Below are positions 29,484-39,683 of a stretch of DNA of 64,000 nt, piece by piece. Source of the stretch: Moraxellaceae bacterium (GTDB taxonomy: Bacteria; Pseudomonadota; Gammaproteobacteria; Burkholderiales; Rhodocyclaceae); NCBI GenBank assembly GCA_031119205.1, contig JAVHYF010000017.1, positions 1-64,000 on the forward strand. The letters are read 5' to 3'. A program made the translations under genes and the position numbers. Position 1 is the first letter of the stretch, and the number at the start of each line of letters is the position of its first letter. The notes under the pieces were generated by a model. That model worked only from the letters and a program-made list of their open reading frames with translations, made no database searches and was not told where the DNA came from.

Positions 29484-30338
29484 TCAGGGCTGCAGGCCGA
29501 GGCTGGCCAGAACCTCGCCGAGCTGGGTTTCGGCCTGCTCGATGGCGGCGTTGAGGATCACCGCGTCCACGCCGGCCAGGCTGAGGGCCTCGGGGTGAAG
29601 GCAGCCGATGGCGTCCGAGGTCGGCATCCGGGTTTCGATGGCTTCCGACAACACTGCGGCGATGTGCACGCGCGCTGCGTCGTGGGCCAGGTCGCCCGCA
29701 TACGGCGGCATCAGCTGGGCGCCGATGAGGGTGCCGAGGTTGGAAGGCAGGCGCCAGGAAACGATCAAGGCGGCGCCGACTTCGGCGAAGTCGCAGCCGG
29801 CCAGTTCGCGTTCGCGCTCCGCGCGTTGCCCCAGGGTGGCGGGGCGGGACAGTACGTCGCGCATCACGTCCGGTATGGCGTGGCACATGACGAGGTGGCC
29901 GGTGTCAGACAGCAGGCCCGCAACGAACAGGCGTTCCCCTTCACGGTCGCCACTCAGGCGCGACAGATGGCGACATAACAGGCCGCGCCGCACCGAACCC
30001 CGCCAGAACCTGCGCATGTCGAGATCGATGGGCGCCACGCTGCTGAAGCTGGCTGCCAGCACGCTGGCCAGGACGGCCTCGGTGACTTCGTCCAGGCCGA
30101 TCAGGCTGATGGCGCGCGACAGTGTTTCGATGCGGCGGGGGAATCCGAAGAAGGCACTGTTGGCCAGGCGTAGCAGCGTGCCCGCCAGTGCGGGATCGGC
30201 GGAGACCAGGCGAGCCAGTTCATCGGTGGAAACGTCCGGATCCTCGATGGCTTCGCGAACCCGGTAGTAGACGTCCGGCAGGCTCCACAGGCCCTCTACG
30301 CAGGCCACCAGTTCCTGCGAGGTATGAAGTTCAGCCAT
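29484..30338 (-). CDS. HDOD-domain signalling protein
   Basis: A 284-residue protein made of an HDOD domain, a catalytically degenerate relative of the HD domain used in bacterial signalling. The sequence begins with the helix SLPDVYYRVREAIEDPDVS, followed by LVSADPALAGTLLRLANSAFFG, then RAISLIGLDEVTEAVL, and AGLLSDTGHLVM replaces the metal-binding HD pair. Start at 30338 (MAELHTSQ). It overlaps the preceding gene by eight bases, so the two are co-translated. The molecular output is unknown. Confidence 0.85.
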   Translation of the reverse strand: MAELHTSQELVACVEGLWSLPDVYYRVREAIEDPDVSTDELARLVSADPALAGTLLRLANSAFFGFPRRIETLSRAISLIGLDEVTEAVLASVLAASFSSVAPIDLDMRRFWRGSVRRGLLCRHLSRLSGDREGERLFVAGLLSDTGHLVMCHAIPDVMRDVLSRPATLGQRAERERELAGCDFAEVGAALIVSWRLPSNLGTLIGAQLMPPYAGDLAHDAARVHIAAVLSEAIETRMPTSDAIGCLHPEALSLAGVDAVILNAAIEQAETQLGEVLASLGLQP

Positions 30339-31965
30339 TGTTCGCCTTCCCGTCGGACAGTTCGTCGTCGATATCGACGGTCTCGCCGTTGCCGCCCACA
30401 CGTCGCGCGCGCAGGCGGATAAGGTCGCAGCTGGCCAGGCGCTCGACGATCTCGACCGCCTCCAGCTGAACCATGGCGCCCTTGTACGGCACCATCAGCG
30501 ACATGCCGGGCGTGACATCGCCGATCGGCGCAAGGAGACCGGGCGACTTGTTCAGGCAGAGGACTTTGGACAGCAGCAGAGCCGGCACCTGGACGGATTT
30601 GCCTTTGGTTGTCGGCTTGTTGATGCTGGCGGGCGCGGCGTTGTCGCCTAGCAGCTCCACGCCGAGCTCGAAATCCGCATTCGTGATGCTGCGAGCGCGA
30701 CGCGTCACGCACAGGCTCACTGCCGCGCTCTCGCGCGGGCGCAGGGCGACCAGCTCGCCAACCGCGATTGCACCGGCATGGCCACTGACAAAGCGCAGGC
30801 CGAAGCCGGAAGGGCTTTGGTCCACCACTTGCCATTCGCTGCTTTGCGACAGACCGCCACCGATTCCTTCCGACTTGTCGGTGGCGCGGCGGCGGAAGGC
30901 TGCTGCGGTCAGGAAGTGGCGAACCGAGTCGAAGCCCGGAACCAGGTCGGCACGCGGGCGGAAGCTGTTGCGGCTATGGCGGCGCGCGCGCGGCTCCGAC
31001 CATTGCTCGCCGCAGCGTTGCAACAGGAACATGTACTCCGGTTTGGCGGCCGCCAGCGGCAGGCCGAGCTTGTTGGGTGGGATGCCGGTGCGCATACCCA
31101 CCAGCTGGCGCTTGAGGTGCTTGAGGACGGTACGCAGGTCCAGCACCAGCTCGCCAGGGTTCAGCTCGTAGCTGGAGCCCAGACGGCGCGGTACGCGGCC
31201 TTTCTCGGTCAGCACGAACAGGCCGGCGCCGCGCTTTTCAGGCGGCGCGCTGCGCACCACGACGCGGTTGCCGTGACGTTCGACGTAGAAGCGCAGCCAG
31301 CCGAGCTCTTCTGCGCCCAGGGTGGCCGGGTCGGCGAGGGCCAGCAGGCCGCTCTTGCCCACCAGGCGTTCGATGGTCTCTTCGCCCTCGAAGCTCTTGC
31401 GATGAAAGCCGCCTTCGCGGGCGATGCCGTAGATGCTGTTGAATTGCGCCCAGCGCCGCGAAGAACCGCTGGCATAGGCGCGCAGTGCCATGAGGCTGCG
31501 CTTGTGGATCAGCTGAGCAGCACGGAAGCAGGCCTGTTCAAGCGCGCTGCGATACACCGCACGCAGCCACTTGCTGTTGAGCTCCAGCGCCAGCTCCATA
31601 TAGGCCTCGCCCAGTTGCTTCAGCAGGCGGTCGGCGGTGGCGGCGGCAATGCGGCTCGTAGCGGTCAGCGGTAGCCGGCTTTCGTCGAGCATCTTGTCCA
31701 GATCCGTCACGACGCTTTCGGCGTGGTGGTGGATCTGATCCAGCAGCTTGAGCTGGCGGCGGAGATGGCCCTTGAGCGCGCGTGCCTCGACGACGCACTG
31801 CGACAGCATCTCGGCGGCGTGGCGCGGGTGCTGCGGCACCATCTCGGTCAGGCGACCGGCGATCGCGTTCGCGGAGGTGATGTCCGCGCTGGCGGCCCCT
31901 CCGATTGGAAGCAAAGCGGCAAATTGGGCCATTGCGCTGCGGCCCGGAATTCTGAAGTCCACCAC
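30331..31965 (-). CDS. Large protein with C-terminal PilZ-like segment
   Basis: 544 residues in three parts: a helical N-terminal region (about 30-170), a central region (about 190-320), and a C-terminal part resembling a PilZ c-di-GMP-binding domain, with an Arg-rich stretch (326-360) and the D-x-S-x2-G motif DQSPSG at 382-387 followed by beta-type sequence. No signal peptide or membrane helix is seen. The start is GTG at 31965; an ATG at 31932 is the alternative. It overlaps the HDOD gene downstream, suggesting a shared second-messenger pathway. Confidence 0.6.
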   Translation of the reverse strand: MVDFRIPGRSAMAQFAALLPIGGAASADITSANAIAGRLTEMVPQHPRHAAEMLSQCVVEARALKGHLRRQLKLLDQIHHHAESVVTDLDKMLDESRLPLTATSRIAAATADRLLKQLGEAYMELALELNSKWLRAVYRSALEQACFRAAQLIHKRSLMALRAYASGSSRRWAQFNSIYGIAREGGFHRKSFEGEETIERLVGKSGLLALADPATLGAEELGWLRFYVERHGNRVVVRSAPPEKRGAGLFVLTEKGRVPRRLGSSYELNPGELVLDLRTVLKHLKRQLVGMRTGIPPNKLGLPLAAAKPEYMFLLQRCGEQWSEPRARRHSRNSFRPRADLVPGFDSVRHFLTAAAFRRRATDKSEGIGGGLSQSSEWQVVDQSPSGFGLRFVSGHAGAIAVGELVALRPRESAAVSLCVTRRARSITNADFELGVELLGDNAAPASINKPTTKGKSVQVPALLLSKVLCLNKSPGLLAPIGDVTPGMSLMVPYKGAMVQLEAVEIVERLASCDLIRLRARRVGGNGETVDIDDELSDGKANNG

Positions 31966-32088
31966 TAGTTTCCGGCTAGGTCTCGAGACGACGGGATTAT
32001 GCGCCTCTAACGTCAGCGGTACAGCGCTTGACCAGCACTGTCTTACATGCGGAGGCGCAGATATGACGGGAGGGGGGCTCGGCCGGTT

Positions 32089-32949
32089 TCAGACCGCTGG
32101 CGGGGTTTCGGGCGGCGGGGCGACGAGGTCGCGGTAAGCGTGCCAGGTAGCGTGGCCGATGACCGGGATGGCCACCACCAGGCCACCGTGGAAGCTCAGG
32201 AAGCCCACGGCGGTCAGGCTGACGATGAGTACGGCCCACACGAGGCAGGCGCCGGGGTTGCGCGACAAGGCGATCAGGCTGGCGAGCATGGAGGTGATGG
32301 CGTCCTGGCGGCGGTCCAGCATCATCGGGATGGAGACCAGGCTGATTCCCAGCACCACGGAGGCGAACACCAGGCCGACCGCGCAGTAGATCGCGATGAA
32401 CTCCACATTCTCGGCCCGCAGTATCTGCCCGAGAAAGCCGCTCAGGTTCGGCATCTCGTTGGTGTAGAACAAGGCGAACAGCACCAGCGAGGCGCGCGCC
32501 CAGACCAGAAAGATGATGGTCAGCACCAGCCCGAATATCCCCAGGTTGCCCGCGTTACGGCGCCACACCGTCAGCGCTGACAGGAAGTCGGGGCCTTGCC
32601 CGAGCATGCGCTGGCGGCTCAGCTCGTAGAGGCCCATGCACAGGAAAGGGCCCAGCAGCAGAAAGCCTGACGTAAGCGCCGAGGTGTATTGGTAAGCATG
32701 CTCGAAGACCAGCGTGATGGTCAGGCCCATCAAGGCGAAGCAGAACCCGAAGAACAGACTGGCGCCAGGAGAGGCCCGCAGATCGGTTACGCCACGGGCC
32801 AGCCAGACGAAGGGGCGCGTGACAGAGACCTCACGCACCTCGGGGAAGCCGGAGGAGACGGGTTGGGGCGGTGGAACGGGCTGACTGCCGGACTCGCGGG
32901 TGTTCTCCAAGGCGGACTCCTGTCGCGGATGCGGACTGGATGTTGCCAT
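32089..32949 (-). CDS. DUF2189-type integral membrane protein
   Basis: About 286 residues with a Pro-rich cytoplasmic N-terminus and six hydrophobic segments, starting with RPFVWLARGVTDLRASP, a family-like lead-in, then FLLLGPFLCMGLYELSR. This is the layout of the DUF2189 family, whose function is not known. The start is uncertain: ATG at 32949 is used, ATG at 32997 would add 16 residues, and neither has a strong Shine-Dalgarno. It sits alone between the PilZ-like gene and the YdcH-like gene, all on the minus strand. Confidence 0.75.
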   Translation of the reverse strand: MATSSPHPRQESALENTRESGSQPVPPPQPVSSGFPEVREVSVTRPFVWLARGVTDLRASPGASLFFGFCFALMGLTITLVFEHAYQYTSALTSGFLLLGPFLCMGLYELSRQRMLGQGPDFLSALTVWRRNAGNLGIFGLVLTIIFLVWARASLVLFALFYTNEMPNLSGFLGQILRAENVEFIAIYCAVGLVFASVVLGISLVSIPMMLDRRQDAITSMLASLIALSRNPGACLVWAVLIVSLTAVGFLSFHGGLVVAIPVIGHATWHAYRDLVAPPPETPPAV

Positions 32950-33126
32950 GACACACCAGAAGCGACGCGCTGCGACGCAGCGAGCCGCGGCGACCATCAG
33001 CCGCCGCAATGGCAGGGTTTGATTTATTGATTGAACTGACCCTGAAGGGGTAGGTCAGAATTTACGGAAACGGTGTAGAACGAGGGTAGAGAAAGCAGGG
33101 CGGCGCGCAAAAAGGCCAGCGCAGGT

Positions 33127-33339
33127 TCAGGCCGGCAGGTTGGGCGCGATCATCCGTTCGATGAGGTTGATGCGGTCGCGCACGATGAGCTTGCGCTTCT
33201 TCAGCCGACGCAGAGCTAGTTCGTCATCAAGCGGGGTCTGGCACAGCAGGGTGATGGTGTCGTCGAGTTGCCGGTGTTCGTCACGCAGCGTTTCAAGCCG
33301 GGTGTGCAGGCTCATCGCGCGTTCGAGAATCTCGCTCAT
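33127..33339 (-). CDS. YdcH-like small coiled-coil protein (DUF465)
   Basis: 70 residues, almost entirely helical and charged, with the pattern LETLRDEHRQLDDTI and RRLKKRKLIVRDRINLIER, typical of the YdcH/DUF465 family of small cytosolic proteins of unknown function. An AGGAG lies 10 bases before the ATG at 33339. Downstream, 33010-33126 holds no gene. Confidence 0.85.
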   Translation of the reverse strand: MSEILERAMSLHTRLETLRDEHRQLDDTITLLCQTPLDDELALRRLKKRKLIVRDRINLIERMIAPNLPA

Positions 33340-33645
33340 TGTTCTGTGCTCCTGTCAGTCTTTGTGTTGCCGTCAGGATGGGGTCGGACTCGTAGCCGGT
33401 CCGTGAGTTCATTCATTAGGTGTACGTCCTGATGGGCAATTTTTGAATAAGGGTTTTGTGCAGTCAGGGCTCCCCCTTGGCCGGTGCGTTCCGGGGAGGC
33501 CCCGTCAGGCAAGCGATTCACGTCCTGACACAAGTGGCAGCGGGGAACACCTATTGATTTTCCCCCTGTCTGACCCGAAATCAGTATTGAGGTCGCTGAC
33601 AATGCTGTCCCGGCCGTCGAGAGGTTTCAACGGGGAGGTGATGAC
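33340..33645. other. Divergent intergenic region without a gene
   Basis: About 306 bases separate the divergent YdcH-like (-) and DUF3567-like (+) genes. Start codons of both have clear Shine-Dalgarno sequences at its two ends. I find no convincing promoter pair, RNA or coding frame inside it. Confidence 0.6.
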
Positions 33646-33885
33646 ATGCAGATCGTATTCAATAATCCGGTTCTGTACGTGGTGTCCTACCCCTCGGTCG
33701 ATTCGATCGAGGTCATCGACAAGCGCCTTGGCCGTGGAACGCTGTTGTCCGGCGATACCGCTGCCCGTTTCCGGGTCGAGCTTGCCTCCGTGCTGGAAGG
33801 CGAAGAGGACGAGCGCGATGCCGATCTCGATGTCTTTCTCGACCAGTTCGACGCGCTGATGACCCAGCCTGCCATCTACCAGTAA
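33646..33885 (+). CDS. DUF3567-family small protein
   Basis: 79 residues beginning MQIVFNNPVLYVVSYPSVDS, followed by a segment with DKRLGRGTLLSGDTAARF and an acidic C-terminal helix. This matches the small betaproteobacterial DUF3567 family of unknown function. GGGAGGTGA lies five bases before the ATG, an excellent Shine-Dalgarno. greB follows 43 bases later on the same strand. Confidence 0.85.
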   Translation: MQIVFNNPVLYVVSYPSVDSIEVIDKRLGRGTLLSGDTAARFRVELASVLEGEEDERDADLDVFLDQFDALMTQPAIYQ

Positions 33886-33928
33886 GTCCGGTAGCATCGC
33901 GCACTGATGTTTCATTAGTGCGACAGGC

Positions 33929-34480
33929 ATGAACAAGGCATTCGTCAAGGAAAACGACAGCGACGACGAGGACGAGCTGGATGGCGCTCCCCGCTTGCCG
34001 GCGGGGACGCGCAATTACATGACCAAGCGTGGCTATGCCACGCTGAAGACCGAACTCGACCATCTGCTCAAGAAGGAACGGCCTGACATGGTCCAGGTCG
34101 TGGCCTGGGCGGCGAGCAATGGCGACCGTTCGGAAAATGGCGACTACCTCTACGGCAAACGCCGTCTGCGCGAGATCGACCGGCGCATCCGTTTCCTGAT
34201 CAAACGGCTTGAATCGGCCGTGGTCGTGGACCCGGCCGAGCAGGAGAACACCGAGCAGGTGTTTTTCGGTGCGACCGTAACCGTGAGCGATCCGGAGGGC
34301 GCCGAGGCTACGTACCAGATCGTCGGTGTCGATGAGGCCAATGCCTCGCAGGGCCGCATCAGCTGGATTTCCCCGCTTGCCACTGCGCTGCTCAAGGCGC
34401 GCGAGGGCGACACCGTGAAGGTGGCCAGCCCCGGCGGGCCGCGCGAAATCGACGTGCTTGAGATCCGTTACGAGGGCTGA
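33929..34480 (+). CDS. greB: Transcription elongation factor GreB
   Basis: Binds the RNA polymerase secondary channel and stimulates cleavage of backtracked RNA. It has 183 residues. The N-terminal coiled coil carries the acidic tip ASNGDRSENGDYLYGKRRLREIDRR, and the C-terminal FKBP-like domain has the GREB-type VFFGATVTVSDPEG. The acidic leader after MNKAFVKE is longer than in E. coli GreB. The last 13 bases overlap the convergent sensor-kinase gene. Confidence 0.96.
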   Translation: MNKAFVKENDSDDEDELDGAPRLPAGTRNYMTKRGYATLKTELDHLLKKERPDMVQVVAWAASNGDRSENGDYLYGKRRLREIDRRIRFLIKRLESAVVVDPAEQENTEQVFFGATVTVSDPEGAEATYQIVGVDEANASQGRISWISPLATALLKAREGDTVKVASPGGPREIDVLEIRYEG

Positions 34481-36345
34481 GATCCACCCGGGGTCTGCAT
34501 CAGGGCGCGCCGACGCCGGCGGATCACCGATGCCCGATACGGCATCGTGAAGCTGAACTGGGTGCCTTCGTCCGGCACCGACTCCACCCATATGCGGCCA
34601 CCATGCCGCTCGATGATGCGGCGGACGGATGCCAGGCCGATGCCTGTGCCGCCGAAACCCTGGCGCGCATGCAGTTGCTGGAAGGGCTGGAACAGGCGCT
34701 TGGCATGCGCCATGTCGAAGCCCACGCCGTTGTCCGCAACGATGATCCGCTTGTGTTCGCGGTCATCCTGCTCGCTGACCGTGATGACCGCCGGCCGGCG
34801 GCTACGGGTGAACTTCCAGGCGTTGTGCAGCAGGTTGTACAGCGCGTTGCGCAGCAGGACTTCGTCCCCCTCGACCTGGATGTCGGGCTGGATATCGAAC
34901 AGCACTTCGCGCCCCGGGTCTGCCGTACGCAACTCGCCGGCGATGTCCTCGGCAATGGCAGAGAGGTTGAGGGTGGTGATGGACAGCGGCTGGCGCGAGA
35001 TATTGGCCAACGACAGCAGCTCGTCGATCAGCTCGCCCATGCGGATGCTGCCGCGATAGACGCGCTCCAGGTACTCGCGGCCCTGGTCATCCAGGCGATC
35101 TCCGTAGTCTTCGCGCAATGCATGCGCAAAACCGTTGATGGCCCGTAGTGGGGCCCTGAGGTCGTGCGAGATCGTGTAGCTGAACGCCACCAGCTCGCGG
35201 TTGGTCTGCTCCAGCTCCGAAGTGCGTCGACGCACGCGCTCTTCCAGCGTGGCGTTCACCCGGCCCAGTTCCTGGCGGGCCAGTTCGCGCTGGCAGGCAT
35301 CGTGGTAGCTGATCCAGGCCATCAGCGCCAGCAAGGAAACAAGGGTGCCGGTGCCGAACAGCAGCCGGCGGCGCATCTCCTCGAAGTCCGACATGGCGGC
35401 GCTCATGGGGCGCGACACGGCCACCCGCAACGGGTAATCGACGAGGCGGCGGAACACGGCCATGCGTGGCTCCGCATCCTCGTTCAGGCTACCGCTGTAG
35501 GTGATGGCACGCGGTGCGGTGGCGTTGCCCTCCGGCTCGTAGGGCGTGCTGTCGCGCACCTCGCTGCCCATCAGCCCGTCCAGGACGGGCAGGCGCAGCA
35601 GTACTACCCCATTGGTGTCGAGGATCGCGATGCTGTCCTGGGAGGTCAGGCGGATGTCGCGGTAGAAGTGTTCGAAGTGCTCGACGTCGATCAGCAGTGA
35701 CACCACACCGATCCGCTCGCCCCGCATGTCGTGTGCGTTGCGCAATGCCGGGATGTACCAGCGTTCGTCCTGTGCTCTGAATGGAGCCCCGATGCTCAGC
35801 CGGTTGCCCATGTTGCGTGCGCGCGCACCTGTCTCGCTCAGGGAGGCGTCGAGGCTGGCCGGGGCCTGCCGCTGCCGCACGGTCACCAGCTTGCTGCCCT
35901 TGGCGTCGCCAATGGTGATCACGCGCAGGAAAGGCAGGCGCAGCAACCATTCGCCTGCGACGGCTTCGGCATGGCGGATACCGTCTTCGTCAAGCTGGCC
36001 ATGATCGGCGATGCTGCGGGCGATGGCACTGGCGGCGTTGTCCGCCTGACCGAAGCTGCGGCTGGCGAGCTCGTCCAGCGCGCGGGCCAGGCTGGCGAGC
36101 TGGGTTTCCTGGCGCTCGTACTCGCGGGCCCGGTCCTGCTCGAGCAGGGCCCACACACCCAGCAGCATCAGCAGGGTGACCAGCGCATAGGAGCCGAAGA
36201 TGGTGGCCGCCATGCGTATCGGCGAGCGCACGTCCGCGGGCGCATGGATGAAGGGGCGGGGCCGTAGCGGGTCGGCGGCCGAACCTAGCTGGGTGTAGTC
36301 CTCGTCCTGCACGGTGCGAAGGCTCTCCTTGGGGTGGATCAGCAA
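34468..36345 (-). CDS. Membrane sensor histidine kinase with periplasmic sensing domain
   Basis: 625 residues: cytoplasmic leader, membrane segment about 47-69, a periplasmic dCache-like domain (70-325), second membrane segment about 328-347, a coiled coil, then the HisKA domain with phospho-acceptor His394 in SYTISHDLRAPLRAINGF. The ATPase domain has the N box NALYNLLHNAWKFT and the G boxes DNGVGFD and GGTGIGL. The family resembles phytochrome-type kinases such as ExoP-like sensors. No response regulator is adjacent, so the pathway is unknown. The tail overlaps greB by 13 bases. Confidence 0.92.
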   Translation of the reverse strand: MLIHPKESLRTVQDEDYTQLGSAADPLRPRPFIHAPADVRSPIRMAATIFGSYALVTLLMLLGVWALLEQDRAREYERQETQLASLARALDELASRSFGQADNAASAIARSIADHGQLDEDGIRHAEAVAGEWLLRLPFLRVITIGDAKGSKLVTVRQRQAPASLDASLSETGARARNMGNRLSIGAPFRAQDERWYIPALRNAHDMRGERIGVVSLLIDVEHFEHFYRDIRLTSQDSIAILDTNGVVLLRLPVLDGLMGSEVRDSTPYEPEGNATAPRAITYSGSLNEDAEPRMAVFRRLVDYPLRVAVSRPMSAAMSDFEEMRRRLLFGTGTLVSLLALMAWISYHDACQRELARQELGRVNATLEERVRRRTSELEQTNRELVAFSYTISHDLRAPLRAINGFAHALREDYGDRLDDQGREYLERVYRGSIRMGELIDELLSLANISRQPLSITTLNLSAIAEDIAGELRTADPGREVLFDIQPDIQVEGDEVLLRNALYNLLHNAWKFTRSRRPAVITVSEQDDREHKRIIVADNGVGFDMAHAKRLFQPFQQLHARQGFGGTGIGLASVRRIIERHGGRIWVESVPDEGTQFSFTMPYRASVIRRRRRALMQTPGGSQPS

Positions 36346-36374
36346 GGTTGTTGATCAGGGTCCTGGAACGACCT

Positions 36375-36403
36375 CTTGAAAGGGTGCAGCATCGCCCCAA
36401 TAT
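36375..36403 (+). promoter_or_regulatory. Heat-shock (sigma-32) promoter of htpG
   Basis: CTTGAAA (36375-36381), a 13-base spacer and CCCCAATAT (36395-36403) match the RpoH consensus (CTTGAAA, N11-16, CCCCATNT) almost exactly. It ends 39 bases before the htpG ATG. It lies about 30 bases upstream of the divergent kinase start. Confidence 0.85.
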
Positions 36404-36441
36404 GGCGCGATGTTAACAAAGTGCCACCCAAGGAGGAACGC

Positions 36442-38373
36442 ATGAGCGATACCACGAGCACTCAGGCAAACACGGCAGCCGGCGCGGAAAAGCGCGGCTT
36501 CCAGGCCGAAGTCAAGCAACTGCTGCAGTTGATGATCCACTCGCTGTACTCCAATCGCGAGATATTCCTCCGCGAACTGATCTCCAACGCATCCGACGCC
36601 TGCGACAAGCTGCGCTTCGAAGCGCTCGACGACGCAGCCCTGTACGAGACCGACAGCGATCTGAAGATCCGCGTCGGTTTCGACAAGGATAGCCGTACCA
36701 TCACCATCTCCGACAATGGCATCGGCATGAGCCGCGAGGAAGCCATCAACCACCTCGGCACCATAGCCAAGTCGGGCACCAAGGAATTCTTCGCCCGCCT
36801 GTCCGGCGACCAGCAGAAGGACGCCAACCTGATCGGCCAGTTCGGCGTGGGTTTCTATTCCGCCTTCATCGTGGCCGACAAGGTCACCGTGCTGACCCGC
36901 CGCGCCGGCGAAGGGGCCGAAGCCGGCGTCAAGTGGGAGTGCAGCATGACCGGCGACGAGGCCGGGGAATACACGATTGCGCCCTACACCAAGGCGTTGC
37001 GCGGCACCGACATCATCCTGCACCTGCGCGAAGGCGAGGACGATCTGCTGTCCGCCTGGAAGCTCAAGAGCATCATCCGCAAGTACTCCGACCATATCGT
37101 CCAGCCCATCCTGATGGCCAAGGAAGAGTGGGACGAGGACAAGAAGGCGCACGTCCTGCGCGATGAAGAAGAGACCATCAACCAGGCCAAGGCGTTGTGG
37201 GCGCGCAGCAAGAGCGAAGTCTCCGAGGACGAGTACAAGGCTTTCTACAAGCACGTCTCGCATGACTACGAGGATCCGCTGGCCTGGTCGCATGCCCGCG
37301 TCGAAGGTCGTCATGAATACACCCAGCTGCTGTATGTGCCCAAGCGCGCGCCCTTCGACCTGTGGGACCGCAGCCCCAAGCACGGCCTGAAGCTGTACGT
37401 GCGCCGCGTCTTCATCATGGACGACGCCGAGAAGCTGCTGCCGCACTACCTGCGTTTCGTGCGTGGGGTGGTGGATTCCAGTGACCTGCCGCTGAACGTG
37501 TCGCGCGAAATCCTGCAGGAGAGCAAGGACGTCGACACCATCCGCGCTGGTTGTGCCAAGCGCGTGCTGGGCTTGCTGGAAGACATGGCGGAGAACCGCA
37601 AGGACGACTACGTCAGCTTCTGGCAGGAATTCGGCCGGGTGCTGAAGGAAGGCGTCGGTGAGGATGCCGCCAACAAGGAGAAGATTGCCGGCCTGCTGCG
37701 CTTCGCCTCGACCAACGCCGACACGCCGGAAGAATCCGTGTCCTTCGCCGACTACGTGTCGCGGATGAAGGAAGGCCAGGACAAGATCTACTTCGTGACC
37801 GCCGACAGCTTCAACGCGGCTAAGAACAGCCCGCACCTCGAAGTCTTCCGCAAGAAAGGCATCGAAGTCCTGCTGCTGACCGACCGTGTCGACGAATGGA
37901 TGATGAGCTACCTGACCGAATTCGACGGCAAGCAGGTGGTATCGGTCGCCAAGGGAGACCTGGATCTGGGCAGCCTGGAGAACGAGGCCGAGAAGAAGCA
38001 GGCCGAGGAACAGGCCGAAGCCAACAAGGAACTGCTGGAACGCGTCAAGGCCAGCCTGGGCGACAAGGTTAAGGAGGTGCGTGTCACCAATCGCCTGACC
38101 GACAGCCCGGCGTGCCTGGTCGTGGACGAGCACGAGATGGGCATGAACCTGGCGCGCCTGCTGAAGGCGGCCGGCCAGAGCGTGCCGGGCTCGGCGCCGA
38201 TCCTGGAACTGAACCCCGAGCACCCGCTGGTCGCACGCCTGAAGACCGACACAGCCCGCTTCGACGATCTTGCGGCGCTGCTGTTCGACCAGGCTCTGCT
38301 GGCCGAAGGCGGTACGCTGGATGATCCGGCCACCTTCGTGAAGCGGGTAAACCAGCTGATGCTGGGCGCCTGA
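36442..38373 (+). CDS. htpG: Molecular chaperone HtpG (Hsp90)
   Basis: ATP-dependent dimeric chaperone of the cytosol. It has 643 residues from the ATG at 36442, preceded by a perfect AAGGAGGAAC. Features in order: N-terminal GHKL ATPase with [30 protein letters not shown], and [11 protein letters not shown]; a middle domain with [13 protein letters not shown]; and the C-terminal dimerisation domain. The start codon is set by the SD; the open frame upstream runs into the promoter. Controlled by the sigma-32 promoter described separately. Confidence 0.98.
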   Translation: MSDTTSTQANTAAGAEKRGFQAEVKQLLQLMIHSLYSNREIFLRELISNASDACDKLRFEALDDAALYETDSDLKIRVGFDKDSRTITISDNGIGMSREEAINHLGTIAKSGTKEFFARLSGDQQKDANLIGQFGVGFYSAFIVADKVTVLTRRAGEGAEAGVKWECSMTGDEAGEYTIAPYTKALRGTDIILHLREGEDDLLSAWKLKSIIRKYSDHIVQPILMAKEEWDEDKKAHVLRDEEETINQAKALWARSKSEVSEDEYKAFYKHVSHDYEDPLAWSHARVEGRHEYTQLLYVPKRAPFDLWDRSPKHGLKLYVRRVFIMDDAEKLLPHYLRFVRGVVDSSDLPLNVSREILQESKDVDTIRAGCAKRVLGLLEDMAENRKDDYVSFWQEFGRVLKEGVGEDAANKEKIAGLLRFASTNADTPEESVSFADYVSRMKEGQDKIYFVTADSFNAAKNSPHLEVFRKKGIEVLLLTDRVDEWMMSYLTEFDGKQVVSVAKGDLDLGSLENEAEKKQAEEQAEANKELLERVKASLGDKVKEVRVTNRLTDSPACLVVDEHEMGMNLARLLKAAGQSVPGSAPILELNPEHPLVARLKTDTARFDDLAALLFDQALLAEGGTLDDPATFVKRVNQLMLGA

Positions 38374-39595
<1,222 letters not shown>

Positions 39596-39613
39596 TCAGG
39601 CCGAGTCTGTACG

Positions 39614-39649
39614 AATGAAAACGGGACGCCGCGGCGTCCCGTTTTCATT
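39614..39649. terminator. Bidirectional terminator between kdsA and the HD-GYP gene
   Basis: A perfect 36-base palindrome (18-base arms) with A/T-rich ends around a GC core, between convergent kdsA (+) and the next gene (-). It forms a hairpin with a T-rich flank on either strand. Confidence 0.85.
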
Positions 39650-39683
39650 GCGGTCCGTAGTGCTCTCCGCGAGTGGCCTGCAC

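Noticed and set aside
39615-39649. The same short peptide start appears in both directions at the kdsA-downstream palindrome.
   Set aside because: A direct consequence of the perfect palindrome at 39614-39649, not two genes.
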